This document shows, piece after piece, positions 8,641-17,600 of a stretch of DNA of 64,000 nucleotides. The translations under genes were made by a program, and so were the position numbers. The stretch comes from Bacteroidota bacterium (lineage in GTDB: Bacteria > Bacteroidota > Bacteroidia > NS11-12g > UBA955), in NCBI GenBank assembly GCA_963169345.1, contig CAUJCT010000053.1, positions 62,001 through 126,000 on the forward strand, in the 5' to 3' direction. The stretch's first letter is position 1. Each line of letters opens with the position of its first letter. The notes under the pieces are model-generated. The model saw nothing but the letters and a program-made list of their open reading frames with translations. It was not told where the DNA came from and ran no database searches.

Positions 8641-9498
8641 ATGGAAAATAAAAGGAAGCCCTACCAACTGGTATCCAGAGAATGGAAGAAGGAAAATACA
8701 GTCATACAGCTAAAAAACACCAGTATCGGCGACGGAACTCTTAGCGTCATTGCAGGCCCATGTGCAGTTGAAAATGAAGATCAAATCTTCACTATTTGTG
8801 AGTTTTTAAATAAACATCAGGTAAAAATTCTTAGAGGTGGTGCATACAAACCACGTACTTCACCATATTCTTTTCAGGGTTTAAAAAAAGACGGACTCAT
8901 CTTAATGCGCAATGCGGCAGATAAGTACGGCATGAATGTCATAACAGAGGTGATGGATACCAATCTAGTTGAAGAGGTAGCTCAATATGCCGATATTCTT
9001 CAGGTTGGAACCCGTAATATGCAGAACTATCAGTTGCTGAGAGCACTTAGTAAAATAGATAAGCCGGTTATGCTGAAACGCGGCATGAGCAGTACCATGG
9101 AAGAATGGTTATTGGCAGCAGAATACATTTTATCTGGTGGCAATTATAAAGTTATCATGTGCGAAAGAGGTATTCGTACTTTCGAAAATGCTACTAGAAA
9201 TACATTGGATCTTAGCATAGTGCCGTTGTTAAAAAGCGTATCTCATCTACCGGTAATTGTTGACCCAAGTCAGGGTACTGGAGTAAGAGAACTGGTATTA
9301 CCAATGAGCCTGGCATCGGTTGCTTCAGGAGCTGATGGTATAATGGTAGAAGTGCACAATCAGCCAGAGGAAGCACTTTCAGATGGGGCTCAAAGTTTGT
9401 ATTTTGACCAATTCGGAGAACTCATGGGACGACTAAAAACAGTTGCACCAGTCTTTGGTAAATCCTTAGATTTAGAATCAGAAAAGATTTTATCATAA
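8641..9498 (+). CDS. aroF: 3-deoxy-7-phosphoheptulonate (DAHP) synthase, KDO8P-synthase-like type
   Basis: DAHP synthase condenses phosphoenolpyruvate and erythrose-4-phosphate, the first step of the shikimate pathway. Motifs seen in order: VIAGPCAVEN (PEP binding), KILRGGAYKPRTSPYSFQGL, DILQVGTRNMQNY, KPVMLKRGMS and IVDPSQGTG near the end, where the family metal ligand Asp lies. At 285 residues it has the short type I-beta form with a small N-terminal segment and no fused chorismate mutase, which many Bacteroidota homologues carry. A TAACTTTG element at 8622-8629 lies 11 bases before the ATG, so it probably has its own promoter. No other aro genes are nearby. Confidence 0.95.
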   Translation: MENKRKPYQLVSREWKKENTVIQLKNTSIGDGTLSVIAGPCAVENEDQIFTICEFLNKHQVKILRGGAYKPRTSPYSFQGLKKDGLILMRNAADKYGMNVITEVMDTNLVEEVAQYADILQVGTRNMQNYQLLRALSKIDKPVMLKRGMSSTMEEWLLAAEYILSGGNYKVIMCERGIRTFENATRNTLDLSIVPLLKSVSHLPVIVDPSQGTGVRELVLPMSLASVASGADGIMVEVHNQPEEALSDGAQSLYFDQFGELMGRLKTVAPVFGKSLDLESEKILS

Positions 9499-9502
9499 TT
9501 TT

Positions 9503-9532
9503 TTTGCAAATACGGATTTTCCGTTATCTTTG
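9503..9532 (+). promoter_or_regulatory. Promoter of tRNA-Asp
   Basis: TTTG at 9503-9506 and TATCTTTG at 9525-9532 are separated by 18 bases and match the Bacteroidota sigma-ABfr consensus. The tRNA begins 20 bases further on. The extended TTTGCAC at the end is shared with the rimP and guaB promoters of this window. Confidence 0.8.
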
Positions 9533-9551
9533 CACTCCCAAAAACCAGAAT

Positions 9552-9625
9552 GGTGTGGTAGTTCAGCTGGTTAGAATACTGCCCTGTCACGGCAGGGGTC
9601 GCGGGTTCGAATCCCGTCCACACCG
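9552..9625 (+). tRNA. tRNA-Asp (anticodon GTC)
   Basis: The 74-base sequence folds as a canonical cloverleaf. The acceptor pair is 9552-9558 with 9618-9624 (GGTGTGG/CCACACC). The D arm begins at 9561. The anticodon stem is CTGCC/GGCAG around the loop CTGTCAC with GTC at 9586-9588. The T arm has loop TTCGAAT. The discriminator base is G, as required for Asp, and CCA is not encoded. It sits between its own promoter and a strong terminator. Confidence 0.97.
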
Positions 9626-9627
9626 CA

Positions 9628-9694
9628 ACCAAAATTAAAAAAGCCCATCGCCCAAGCGATGGGTTTTTTGTTTCCATCCAATTTTCCCAAGTCG
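9628..9694 (-). repeat. Inverted partial copy of the 175-bp repeat core
   Basis: Read on the minus strand, this stretch gives GCGACTTGGGAAAATTGGAT, then GGAAACAAAAAA, a stem-loop, and CTTTTTTAATTTTGG. The direct repeats downstream have the same order on the plus strand, with only the stem sequence and a few flank bases changed. The terminator of tRNA-Asp is therefore a member of the same repeat family in opposite orientation. Confidence 0.85.
9644..9669 (+). terminator. Rho-independent terminator of tRNA-Asp
   Basis: A perfect 8-bp stem CCCATCGC/GCGATGGG (9644-9651 with 9656-9663) around the loop CCAA is followed by six T and preceded by an A-run, so it could work on both strands. Its flanks are an inverted copy of the core of the direct repeats that follow. 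Confidence 0.92.
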
Positions 9695-9721
9695 CCCCAA
9701 ATCATCCAAAAAGATCATCTT

Positions 9722-10395
9722 AAAATGTTACCTCTGTACCTAAATATACCCAAGCGACTTGAAGAAAATTGGATGAAACAAAAAATCATCACGGCCCAAG
9801 TCGTGATGGACTTTTTTAATTTTGGTTTAGCACCTCCCTCTCGGGTTCAAGGCCTTAGCCTTAATCCTTTCTTATTTTTACTTCAATACATCCTTTAAAA
9901 TGTTACCTCTGCACTTAAATATACCCAAGCGACTTGAAGAAAATTGGATGAAACAAAAAATCAGCACGGCCCAAGCCGTGATGGTCTTTTTTAATTTTGG
10001 TTTAGCACCTCCCTCTCGGGTTCAAAGCCTTAGCCTTAATCCTTTCTTATTTTTACAACAATACATTCTTTAAAAAGTTACCTCTGTCTTAAATAAGCAC
10101 TAGCAACTTGAAGAAAATTGGATGAAACAAAAAATCATCACGGCCCAAGTCGTGATGGACTTTTTTAATTTTGGTTTAGCACCTCCCTCTCGGGTTCAAG
10201 GCCTTAGCCTTAATCCTTTCCTATTTTTTACTACAATACATTCTTTAAAATGTTACTTCTACACTTAAATAAGCACTAGCGACTTGAAGAAAATTGGATG
10301 GAAACAAAAAATCAGCACGGCCCAAGCCGTGATGGACTTTTTTAATTTTGGTTTAGCACCTCCCTCTCGGGTTCAAGGCCTTAGCCTTAATCCTA
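9722..10395 (+). repeat. Four direct repeats of 175 bp, each with a terminator-like hairpin
   Basis: Units start at 9722, 9897, 10072 and 10247; the first three are exactly 175 bases and the last is cut off at about 10395. Each contains GAAGAAAATTGGATG, an A-run, a hairpin (9787-9808, 9962-9983, 10137-10158, 10313-10334), a T-run, TTTAATTTTGGTTTAGC, and a conserved block CACCTCCCTCTCGGGTTCAA. Two stem versions alternate, CATCACGG/TCGTGATG in units 1 and 3 and CAGCACGG/CCGTGATG in units 2 and 4. Unit 4 has one extra G. Open frames through the repeats do not look like genes. The region from 9672 to 10435 holds nothing else that I recognise. Confidence 0.95.
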
Positions 10396-10435
10396 AATTA
10401 TAACCCAATAAGATTGAAATGCAACGTTTTGATTA

Positions 10436-11122
10436 TTGCTTAGTATTTTCAAATATCCCTTAACTTTGTATCCCTTGCGCCTCCTTGCCCTCATATCGCT
10501 TTTTATAGCTTCCTCCATACAGGCTCAAATGTGTCCCTGTGAATTTGGAAAATCTGGTAAAATTCGCAGACACGAAATCGGCTGGAACTTGCTTAGTTTA
10601 TATGGAGAGCCTGGCAGCTATCGTTTGCCTGATAAAGCAATACTGCCCATTTATCTTAGCGGTATTCAATACAAATACCACGCTGACAACTTTTCACTAA
10701 GAACTCATATTGCTTTTAAACCTTATACATTCGACGATCAACAAATCTTTGCTCCACAAACTTTTACCGAGAAAACCAAAGGCAATGCCAACTTTTATGA
10801 ATTAAAACTGGGAATAGAAAAAACCATCAAATCCGGAAAATGGCGGTGGTATGCAGCTCTGGATTTACTTTATGGCTTTGGACGAGCAAGTGGCTCCCAG
10901 GTGCGCTACAACGACTTGAAAACTGAAATAAACACCAAAATAAGCTATGCGGGTTTATCAATGGTTACGGGATTGAATTATCGACTCAATGAGCGCTTAT
11001 CATTGAATCTGGAACCTTGTTTTAATATGACTCAAAACAAGCAAAATGCTCAAGGTAGAACTGAAACTTATTTCAGATCATATATTCTGCTGAACGCATT
11101 ATCTCTTAATTACCACTTCTAG
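10436..11122 (+). CDS. Secreted outer-membrane beta-barrel-like protein, unknown function
   Basis: The frame has no ATG near its start; TTG codons at 10436, 10466 or 10475 are possible, and each leaves a hydrophobic signal peptide (LRLLALISLFIASSIQAQ). The mature part of about 190 residues has alternating aromatic/polar strands and ends in LNALSLNYHF, with the terminal Phe usual for outer-membrane barrels. Two cysteines sit directly after the signal peptide (MCPCEF). I do not recognise a family. A TAACTTTG at 10461-10468 lies inside the longest version, which would favour the TTG at 10475. The stop overlaps the convergent folA stop by four bases. Confidence 0.7.
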   Translation: MLSIFKYPLTLYPLRLLALISLFIASSIQAQMCPCEFGKSGKIRRHEIGWNLLSLYGEPGSYRLPDKAILPIYLSGIQYKYHADNFSLRTHIAFKPYTFDDQQIFAPQTFTEKTKGNANFYELKLGIEKTIKSGKWRWYAALDLLYGFGRASGSQVRYNDLKTEINTKISYAGLSMVTGLNYRLNERLSLNLEPCFNMTQNKQNAQGRTETYFRSYILLNALSLNYHF

Positions 11123-11610
11123 ATCCTCTCATAAATCTCGAAGTCGAACGAATAGGCGTGCCTGTCATCTGCGGCATGATTTTGTGAAAATGTTCTGTGC
11201 CATTCTTCTTCTGACCATTTAGGGAAAAATGTATCCATATCCTCAAATGCATGATGTATGCGTGTGATGTACAAACAGTCGGTCTTATCAAGCAATGAAG
11301 CATATACCTGACCTCCTCCAATAATAAATACTTCCTCGGTCTCCTTCGCTATCAGTTTCAATGCTTCTTCTAAATTGGGTGCATATTCAAAACCTTCGAG
11401 AATATGATCTGGCTTAGAGGATATGACAATATTTTGTCTTTTAGGTAATGGTTTTCCAAGGGATTGCATGGTATTGCGACCCATTATCATTGGTTTACCC
11501 ATTGTTTGCTGTTTAAACCATTTGAAGTCGTCGGGCAAGTGCCAAACCAATTGATTCTTCGACCCAATTGCATTGTTTTGGTCGAGCGCCACTATCATCG
11601 AAATTTTCAT
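11119..11610 (-). CDS. folA: Dihydrofolate reductase
   Basis: DHFR reduces dihydrofolate to tetrahydrofolate with NADPH. The 163-residue product is the usual length. It has the N-terminal ISMIVALDQNNAIGSKNQLVWHLPDDFKWF region with the substrate Asp, MIMGRNTMQSLGKPLP (NADPH site), VFIIGGGQVYA and the C-terminal YSFDFEIYER strand. CAAATTTA at 11616-11623, which is TAAATTTG on the coding strand, ends five bases before the ATG, suggesting an almost leaderless mRNA. The gene stands alone; thyA is not adjacent. Confidence 0.97.
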   Translation of the reverse strand: MKISMIVALDQNNAIGSKNQLVWHLPDDFKWFKQQTMGKPMIMGRNTMQSLGKPLPKRQNIVISSKPDHILEGFEYAPNLEEALKLIAKETEEVFIIGGGQVYASLLDKTDCLYITRIHHAFEDMDTFFPKWSEEEWHRTFSQNHAADDRHAYSFDFEIYERI

Positions 11611-11660
11611 TACAGCAAATTTAATATTAAAGCTGTAAATGAGTTGAAAAGATTGTTAAT

Positions 11661-12863
11661 TTAGAATGTCATTACCCATGACAACCTGTAAATAAGCGTT
11701 TCCTTTGAACCTACTTTCATATAAGTGCAATCTGTTTGAAGTTTCAGATTGTGTTTAAGAAAGTATCTTGAAAATCCCAATGCATACTCTTCCTGCTTTG
11801 GAAAAAGACTTATAATTTTACTGGAAGGATCAATCCTGGCGTAACGAACTGCAATTTCACTGCGCTTAGATATAAACATACCTGATTGTAGTAAAAATGT
11901 TCTTCCGGATGTGAAATAATTCTTCTGGGTTGAATCCTTTGAATTTACAACAACACCTTTATTGGTCTCTCTGTTGTACAATTCACCTTCAAAAGAAAAA
12001 CCCCTATATTTAAACAAAACATCTCCTCCATAATATTTGAGGTTACCATGTATGTTATTATACAGGTATTCTCCAAGTTGACCCATTGTTCGGTTGTTAT
12101 TGGAATTGTAACTATACACACCTGCTATGGCAAGTTTTGGTTTTGCTTCTTTTTCCTGATCCGATTCAATATAATCTCCAGAGTTTGTAAAGTTGCCAAA
12201 AGGGAAAAACTCAGCTCTGCCACTGTAGCACAATTCTCCGTTTTTATTTGAATTAATTCTGCCTTCACCACTACTTACAGCTAATGTAGTTTTCAATACA
12301 GAGGAACCAAGTTTAAAATTCAAATAAGCCCAAATACCTTTGTCACGATCTAATGTAAAGTTATTATTAGCAATTGATCTTTCTACCATCTGGAGGTTTG
12401 CCGAAGACACTTGTCTTTGTCTGTTTCCGGGTAACTTTGTTTGCCCAAAGCCAAGTTTCAACCATTTATTTGGTGAATAAAATAACATAGCATCACGAAG
12501 AATCAGATTATTCTGGCTAGCTGTGTTATCTGCGGTGATATCCCTTTGTGCAAATCCGATTTGAATTCTATAAGAAAATGATGGATGAAAGGCATTTCCC
12601 TGAATATTTAAACGGCATCTCCTTACAAAAAAATCAGCCCCAGTAGTATTGGTATTTAATTCATGTTTAACCTCAGCCATACTTTGTATACGTCCATTAA
12701 GTGCCAAAGTGAATGTGCTATCTCCTGATGCAAATCCAATTCCTTTGCCAAATGAAGCTTTTGTATATGTGCCTGGTTTTTGTGCTTTCACTGGATTGAT
12801 TCCTAGAAAACAGAACAACACAGGAATACATATTTGAAAAATTGTTTTTGTTTGAATGTTCAT
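11661..12863 (-). CDS. Porin of the O/P (phosphate-selective) family
   Basis: A signal peptide ending in VKAQ is followed by a barrel-type sequence. FTLALNGRIQSMAEVK, FFVRRCRLNIQGNAF, YRIQIGFAQRD and LGFGQTKLPGNRQR are the typical N-terminal strands of the OprP/OprO-like family, and the protein ends in LIYRLSWVMTF with a terminal Phe. Homologues form outer-membrane channels, often selective for phosphate or polyphosphate. It lies directly downstream of the PiT phosphate transporter gene on the same strand but beyond a terminator-like hairpin, so the two may be one functional phosphate-uptake module with partly independent transcription. Confidence 0.88.
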   Translation of the reverse strand: MNIQTKTIFQICIPVLFCFLGINPVKAQKPGTYTKASFGKGIGFASGDSTFTLALNGRIQSMAEVKHELNTNTTGADFFVRRCRLNIQGNAFHPSFSYRIQIGFAQRDITADNTASQNNLILRDAMLFYSPNKWLKLGFGQTKLPGNRQRQVSSANLQMVERSIANNNFTLDRDKGIWAYLNFKLGSSVLKTTLAVSSGEGRINSNKNGELCYSGRAEFFPFGNFTNSGDYIESDQEKEAKPKLAIAGVYSYNSNNNRTMGQLGEYLYNNIHGNLKYYGGDVLFKYRGFSFEGELYNRETNKGVVVNSKDSTQKNYFTSGRTFLLQSGMFISKRSEIAVRYARIDPSSKIISLFPKQEEYALGFSRYFLKHNLKLQTDCTYMKVGSKETLIYRLSWVMTF

Positions 12864-12950
12864 ATTTTATCTTCTTAATATTAAACTTAATACTTGATTG
12901 ACTTTAAAATTTGTTTTTCCTAACGATTTATTAATATACTATCCCCTTAA

Positions 12951-12976
12951 AATGCCCTTTTTTGGAGGGCATTTTT
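12951..12976. terminator. Hairpin between the PiT and porin genes
   Basis: An 8-bp perfect stem AATGCCCT/AGGGCATT (12951-12958 with 12966-12973) has A/T runs on both sides. On the minus strand it follows the PiT stop codon by 20 bases, so it probably ends or weakens that transcript before the porin gene. Confidence 0.7.
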
Positions 12977-12995
12977 AAGAAATTTATAAAAATTC

Positions 12996-14393
12996 TTACT
13001 TCATGAATAATTGTAGAATGTAATAGAATCCACCTGCCAGTACTATAGTGACAGGCAAAGTCAGAATCCAGGCAATTGCAATACTTTTAATGGTATCCGG
13101 TTGCAAATTCTTCACACCCTTAGATGCTGTCATAGCTCCTGCAACACCTGAAGACAAAACGTGTGTTGTAGAAACCGGCAATCCAAAACCTGAACTTAAT
13201 CCAATGGTTGCAGCAGCTGTTAACTCTGCAGTTGCACCTTCCGCATACGTCATGTGACGTTTACCTATTTTTTCTCCAATTGTAATAGCAATACGCTTCC
13301 AACCGATCATGGTTCCTAATCCTAAACACAGGGCAATCATGATGGTCACCCACTTTGGAGAGTATTCAATATCTTCTTTTAAATAACTTAGTTCAGTTTT
13401 TATAGCTTTTGTATTTGATTTATTCTCAAAAAATGTAGGGTTTTTAACCTCTGAGCCTATTTTCTTGGAAATTTTTGTCAATGATGTTCTTACATCAATA
13501 ACAGCTTTTTTCATTTCCTTATCAGAAACATTCTCCATAGCCTTATATTCTTTTAATTTAGTCAAACTGGCTTTTGTTTCCTGAGTTTTTAAAACTAAAT
13601 CCGTTTTATTTTCCTGAACCAGCACTTGTTCCATTCTATCAAGTGAAGCCAGTGATTTATCGACATCAAAAGACTCATTCAAGGCAAACCTAACTGGCAT
13701 AAATGCAATCAGAATAATCAACATTAAACCGATACCCTTTTGACCATCATTGTTACCATGAAAGAAACTCACCAAAGTACAAGTAGTAATCAATATCGCT
13801 CTGATCCACATCGGAGGTTTTGAACCAGCTTCCGGCTCTTTAAAAATTTGTTTTCTGGTTTTGACAACCCTCCTTAATATGTACATTAAAAGAATAGTAA
13901 CGGAGAATCCAAAAAGTGGAGATACTAGCAAAGACAAACCAATGTCACCTGCTTTACCCCAATTGACTCCATCTCCACCATGTAACCAGTAAAACACAAG
14001 TCCGGCACCAAGAATAGAACCTATTAAAGTATGAGAAGAACTACACGGAATACCCAGGTACCAGGTACCAATATTCCATACAATTCCGGAAATCAACATA
14101 CCCAATACTAAGGAAACACTTTCACCTGTGCTCAACTGAATCAAATCAGACATAGGCAATAAATTTACAATACCCATGGCTACTTTATATCCCCAAAAAC
14201 CACTAAGGAATAAACCTATGAAATTCCACAAACCTGACCAAACAACAGCATAAGTCGGTTTTAATGATCCCGTATATATAACGGTAGCAACTGCGTTTGC
14301 TGTATCGTGAAAGCCATTGGCAAACTCGAAAATACAGACTGCTAAAACGCAGACAATGAGTAGTACGGCAACGCCGGTTTCTAGTCCAAACAT
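12996..14393 (-). CDS. Low-affinity inorganic phosphate transporter (PiT family)
   Basis: The 465-residue protein has the two PiT signature copies: FEFANGFHDTANAVAT near residue 25 and FFHGNNDGQKGIGL near residue 215. It also has PCSSSHTLIGSILGAG and, in the second half, GLPVSTTHVLSSGVAGAM. PiT proteins co-transport metal-phosphate or phosphate with a proton or sodium ion across the inner membrane. Roughly ten to twelve membrane segments are split by a soluble central loop of about 110 residues (about 235-345), which is rich in Lys/Glu and predicted helical. No pst or phoU gene is adjacent. The start ATG at 14393 gives the expected short periplasmic N-terminus. Confidence 0.95.
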   Translation of the reverse strand: MFGLETGVAVLLIVCVLAVCIFEFANGFHDTANAVATVIYTGSLKPTYAVVWSGLWNFIGLFLSGFWGYKVAMGIVNLLPMSDLIQLSTGESVSLVLGMLISGIVWNIGTWYLGIPCSSSHTLIGSILGAGLVFYWLHGGDGVNWGKAGDIGLSLLVSPLFGFSVTILLMYILRRVVKTRKQIFKEPEAGSKPPMWIRAILITTCTLVSFFHGNNDGQKGIGLMLIILIAFMPVRFALNESFDVDKSLASLDRMEQVLVQENKTDLVLKTQETKASLTKLKEYKAMENVSDKEMKKAVIDVRTSLTKISKKIGSEVKNPTFFENKSNTKAIKTELSYLKEDIEYSPKWVTIMIALCLGLGTMIGWKRIAITIGEKIGKRHMTYAEGATAELTAAATIGLSSGFGLPVSTTHVLSSGVAGAMTASKGVKNLQPDTIKSIAIAWILTLPVTIVLAGGFYYILQLFMK

Positions 14394-14529
14394 ATTGTCG
14401 GCAAAATTGATTATGCAATGTTACCAAATTGTTAAGCCATAAACATTATATTGTTACCGAAAGGATTTCACTATAATCCCTTAATATTAAGTTAATTATT
14501 TTGAAATAATTTAGAATGTCCATTTTTTG

Positions 14530-14587
14530 GTACAATACTTGTCTAACCATCCGTGAAGCCATGTTTATTTTTGCTTCACCATTGTAC
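14530..14587 (+). promoter_or_regulatory. Nested inverted repeats upstream of the barrel/coiled-coil gene
   Basis: GTACAAT (14530-14536) pairs with ATTGTAC (14581-14587), and inside it GTGAAGC (14553-14559) pairs with GCTTCAC (14573-14579). Both lie within 80 bases before the ATG at 14607. They could form a leader hairpin or be a protein-binding site; which is not decidable from sequence. The rest of the 14394-14606 gap shows nothing else I can name. Confidence 0.4.
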
Positions 14588-14606
14588 AATTAATTTATCA
14601 AGCCTT

Positions 14607-17600
14607 ATGCAAAAGAAACTTACTAAACACATTTTAATCTTCTCAATTCTGCTCTTTGGGTTAAATACTCTTAAAGCACAACAATGGCTGGGAAGAACCC
14701 TCGGCAATTACAGTGGCACCTATGGCCTTTATTCAAACGCCGCTTCTATAGGTGATTCTAAATACAGATATTATTTCAATTTCTGGGGTAGAGGTGTCAA
14801 CTTCTACAACAATTATCTGCTTTATAATGCCCCAATAAAAATCAACAGATGGGCCAATGATAATTATGACCTCCAATACAAAAATCTGGATGGCAAGGCA
14901 GATTATCAAAGAGACTGGCTTCTCGAATCGTTTAATGGCAAAACCAAACAATTCAGTTTCAATCAGGATATTTGGGGACCAGCCTTTATGTTTCCTGTTT
15001 CCAAAAACTGGAATATGTCAATAAACACCCGCCAAAGAGGTGGCCTGCAAATGTTTGGAATAAGCGAATCTGCAGCCAGGCTGGCATTTGGTGCTAAAAT
15101 GGATTCAACAAAGTCTGCGAACATGGACGGTAAATTTGGCATCAATGCACAAACATATCAGGAATTGAGTTTTACTTTAGGAGGCATATTGGCCAAAAAC
15201 GAACGCAATCAATTAACCGGTGGTGCCACAGTTAAATTTATTCGTGGATTAGGCGCCGCTTATTTCAGAGGTGATAATTTATCTGTACAAGGAACTGGTA
15301 GTAACAGCGCAAATGTCAATGGTGACTTCGTTTATGCTTATACTGATAATAAATCTCTTATCGACCCATTTAACAGACCTTATGGTGTCTTTTCACTTAA
15401 CTCCAGAGGAATAGGATTTGGTGTCGACCTTGGATTAAGCTATACATACAGATCTGAACGCGCTAAATATGCCGTTAAAAACAGATGTGATTTAAACGAC
15501 AGAAGAAGTGACCACGATTTTAAACTGGCAGTGGCTTTCAATGATCTGGGTGGTATCAGATTTGGTAAATTCAGTACACAATACACTTATAGCTCTAATA
15601 TCAACTCAAATGTAACTGTTCCAAATTCTGTACTCGACCCTTTCCACGCTGGCAATCAAAATGCATTTGACAGTATTGGCCAAAATGTCTTCGCACAAAT
15701 GGGTGCAACTACTTCAAGAGGATTCAGCACCATGCTTCCAGCTTCTGCTAACATTCAACTCGACTTCAGAATGTCAAAAAATCTCTATACTTCTGTATTC
15801 TGGAATCAAAGCTTAAAAGGCAGAAACAGCAGCGGTTTGAGAAGTACATCTATGGTTTCAGTTGTTCCAAGATTTGAATCCCGTGGATTTGAATTCAGTA
15901 TGCCACTTACTCTAAGTGAAAACTACAGAAACTTCTACGTTGGTGCTTATACTCGTATAGGACCTGTGTTCTTTGGTAGTGATAATCTGGGTGGTTTACT
16001 AAACGTAGCATCTGCCAGTCAGTTCAGTGGAGCTGATATCTATGGTGGCGTCTCTTTTGGTATAGGACATTGCGTCACTTATCAGGAAAAAAATGTTGTT
16101 GATCCGGTTTATCTTGATAGCACCGACAGTGTGAAAATTGTTAAACGCGACACTCTTATAAAACGTGATACTGTGAGAATAGTAGTGCGCGATACCATCA
16201 TCATTGAAAAAACCATTACCAATAAAACCCTTGCTGAAAAGGAAAAAGAACTTAAACTGAAAGAAGAAGAGCTCAACAGAAGGAAAGTTCAATTGGATAC
16301 CAGAGAAAGAGATATTAATAATAAAGAAAATACTACCAATCCAACTGAACTTAACAAATGTAAAGATCAGAACATAATATTAGTAAAGGAAAACACTACT
16401 CTCAAAGAGAAAAATAAAACTCAGAACGATGCCATAATAGCTGCTAATAAAAAGATTACAGAGCTCGAAAATGAATTGAAAAAATGCAAAACGTCTGAGC
16501 CTAATAAAGTCAACAATGATATAGTTGTACTTCAAAGAAGAATTGACTCTCTGAACAATATATTGGTTGTTACTAAAATGGAGCTTGATAACTGCAAGAA
16601 GAACTGTGGCAAAACCAATAATGATGCTACCAGAATGCAGAAGAAAATTGACTCTTTGACTTACGTGATTGTGCTTACCAAAGCAGATTACGAAAACTGC
16701 AAAAAGAATGCTATTCAGACCAATGCTGAAGTTATGAAGAAAACTGAAGCTGAAAAGAAAAAAGCTGAAAACGATGCTATGTGGGCTAAGAGAAAATCTG
16801 ACAGTTTGTACACCGTTCTCGTGCTCAGAGATCAGGAACTGGAAAGATGTAAAAAGACCAGTACAATGTCTCAGAATGATGCGGTTAAAAAAGCCGAAGC
16901 AGACAGAGCTAAAGCTGAGAACGATGCCAGAATAGCTAAAAAACAAGCTGATAGTCTGAGATTAATACTCGTCCAAAAAGAAACTGAATACGAAAAATGT
17001 AAGCAGAGCGTTCAGAACAATGCTGAAGTTGTTAAAAAACTTGAAAATGATAAAGCAAAAGCTGAAAACGATGCAAAAGTAGCTCGAAGACAGGCTGACT
17101 CTCTGAACAATCTACTCGGATTAAAAATTATCGAACTCGACAACTGTAAAAAGAACAGCACTCAAAATAATGCTGAAGTAGTCAGAAAATTAGAAACCGA
17201 AAAAGCCAAAGCAGAAAATGATGCTAAAGTAGCCAGAAAACAAGCTGACTCATTAAGTGTAATCGTTGTCAATCTTAATACCGAGCTCGACAATTGCAAA
17301 AAGAACAGCAGTAACAGCACCGATGCTCAGAAACTGAAACAATGTGAAGATAACAACGCTTTACTAAAAGCAGAAATGGGCGAAATGACCAAAACCATCA
17401 ACCGACTCAACACTAAGAATTACGAATTGAGTAACAGGGTGGATAGTTTGAGCAATGCTTTGAAAAATTGCTGCAAAAATTGTGGAACAGGCAGTAATGA
17501 TGCAAATGACGAACTTTTGAAAAAATGTCAGGAAACCAATACTGCACTCAATGCTCAAATCACTCAAATGAAAGCTACTATTGCTGCAAAAGACAAGTCT

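Noticed and set aside
9390-9677. Minus-strand frame across the aroF end and tRNA-Asp
   Set aside because: It reads through a tRNA and a terminator; it is only a shadow frame.
9659-9898. Open frame of 79 residues through the first repeat unit
   Set aside because: It runs from the terminator stem into the repeat, has no family character, and the frame is not kept in the other units.
10196-10235. Decayed tRNA in each repeat (GGGTTCAAGG-like T-arm)
   Set aside because: The arms around the TTCAA do not pair on either strand, so a tRNA remnant cannot be supported.
9722-10395. CRISPR array
   Set aside because: Only four units of 175 bp that are alike over their full length; no short repeat with variable spacers and no cas genes.
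9552-10395. Integration site of a mobile element at tRNA-Asp
   Set aside because: No integrase gene is nearby and no duplicated tRNA 3' end of convincing length was found; the repeated part is the terminator, not the tRNA.
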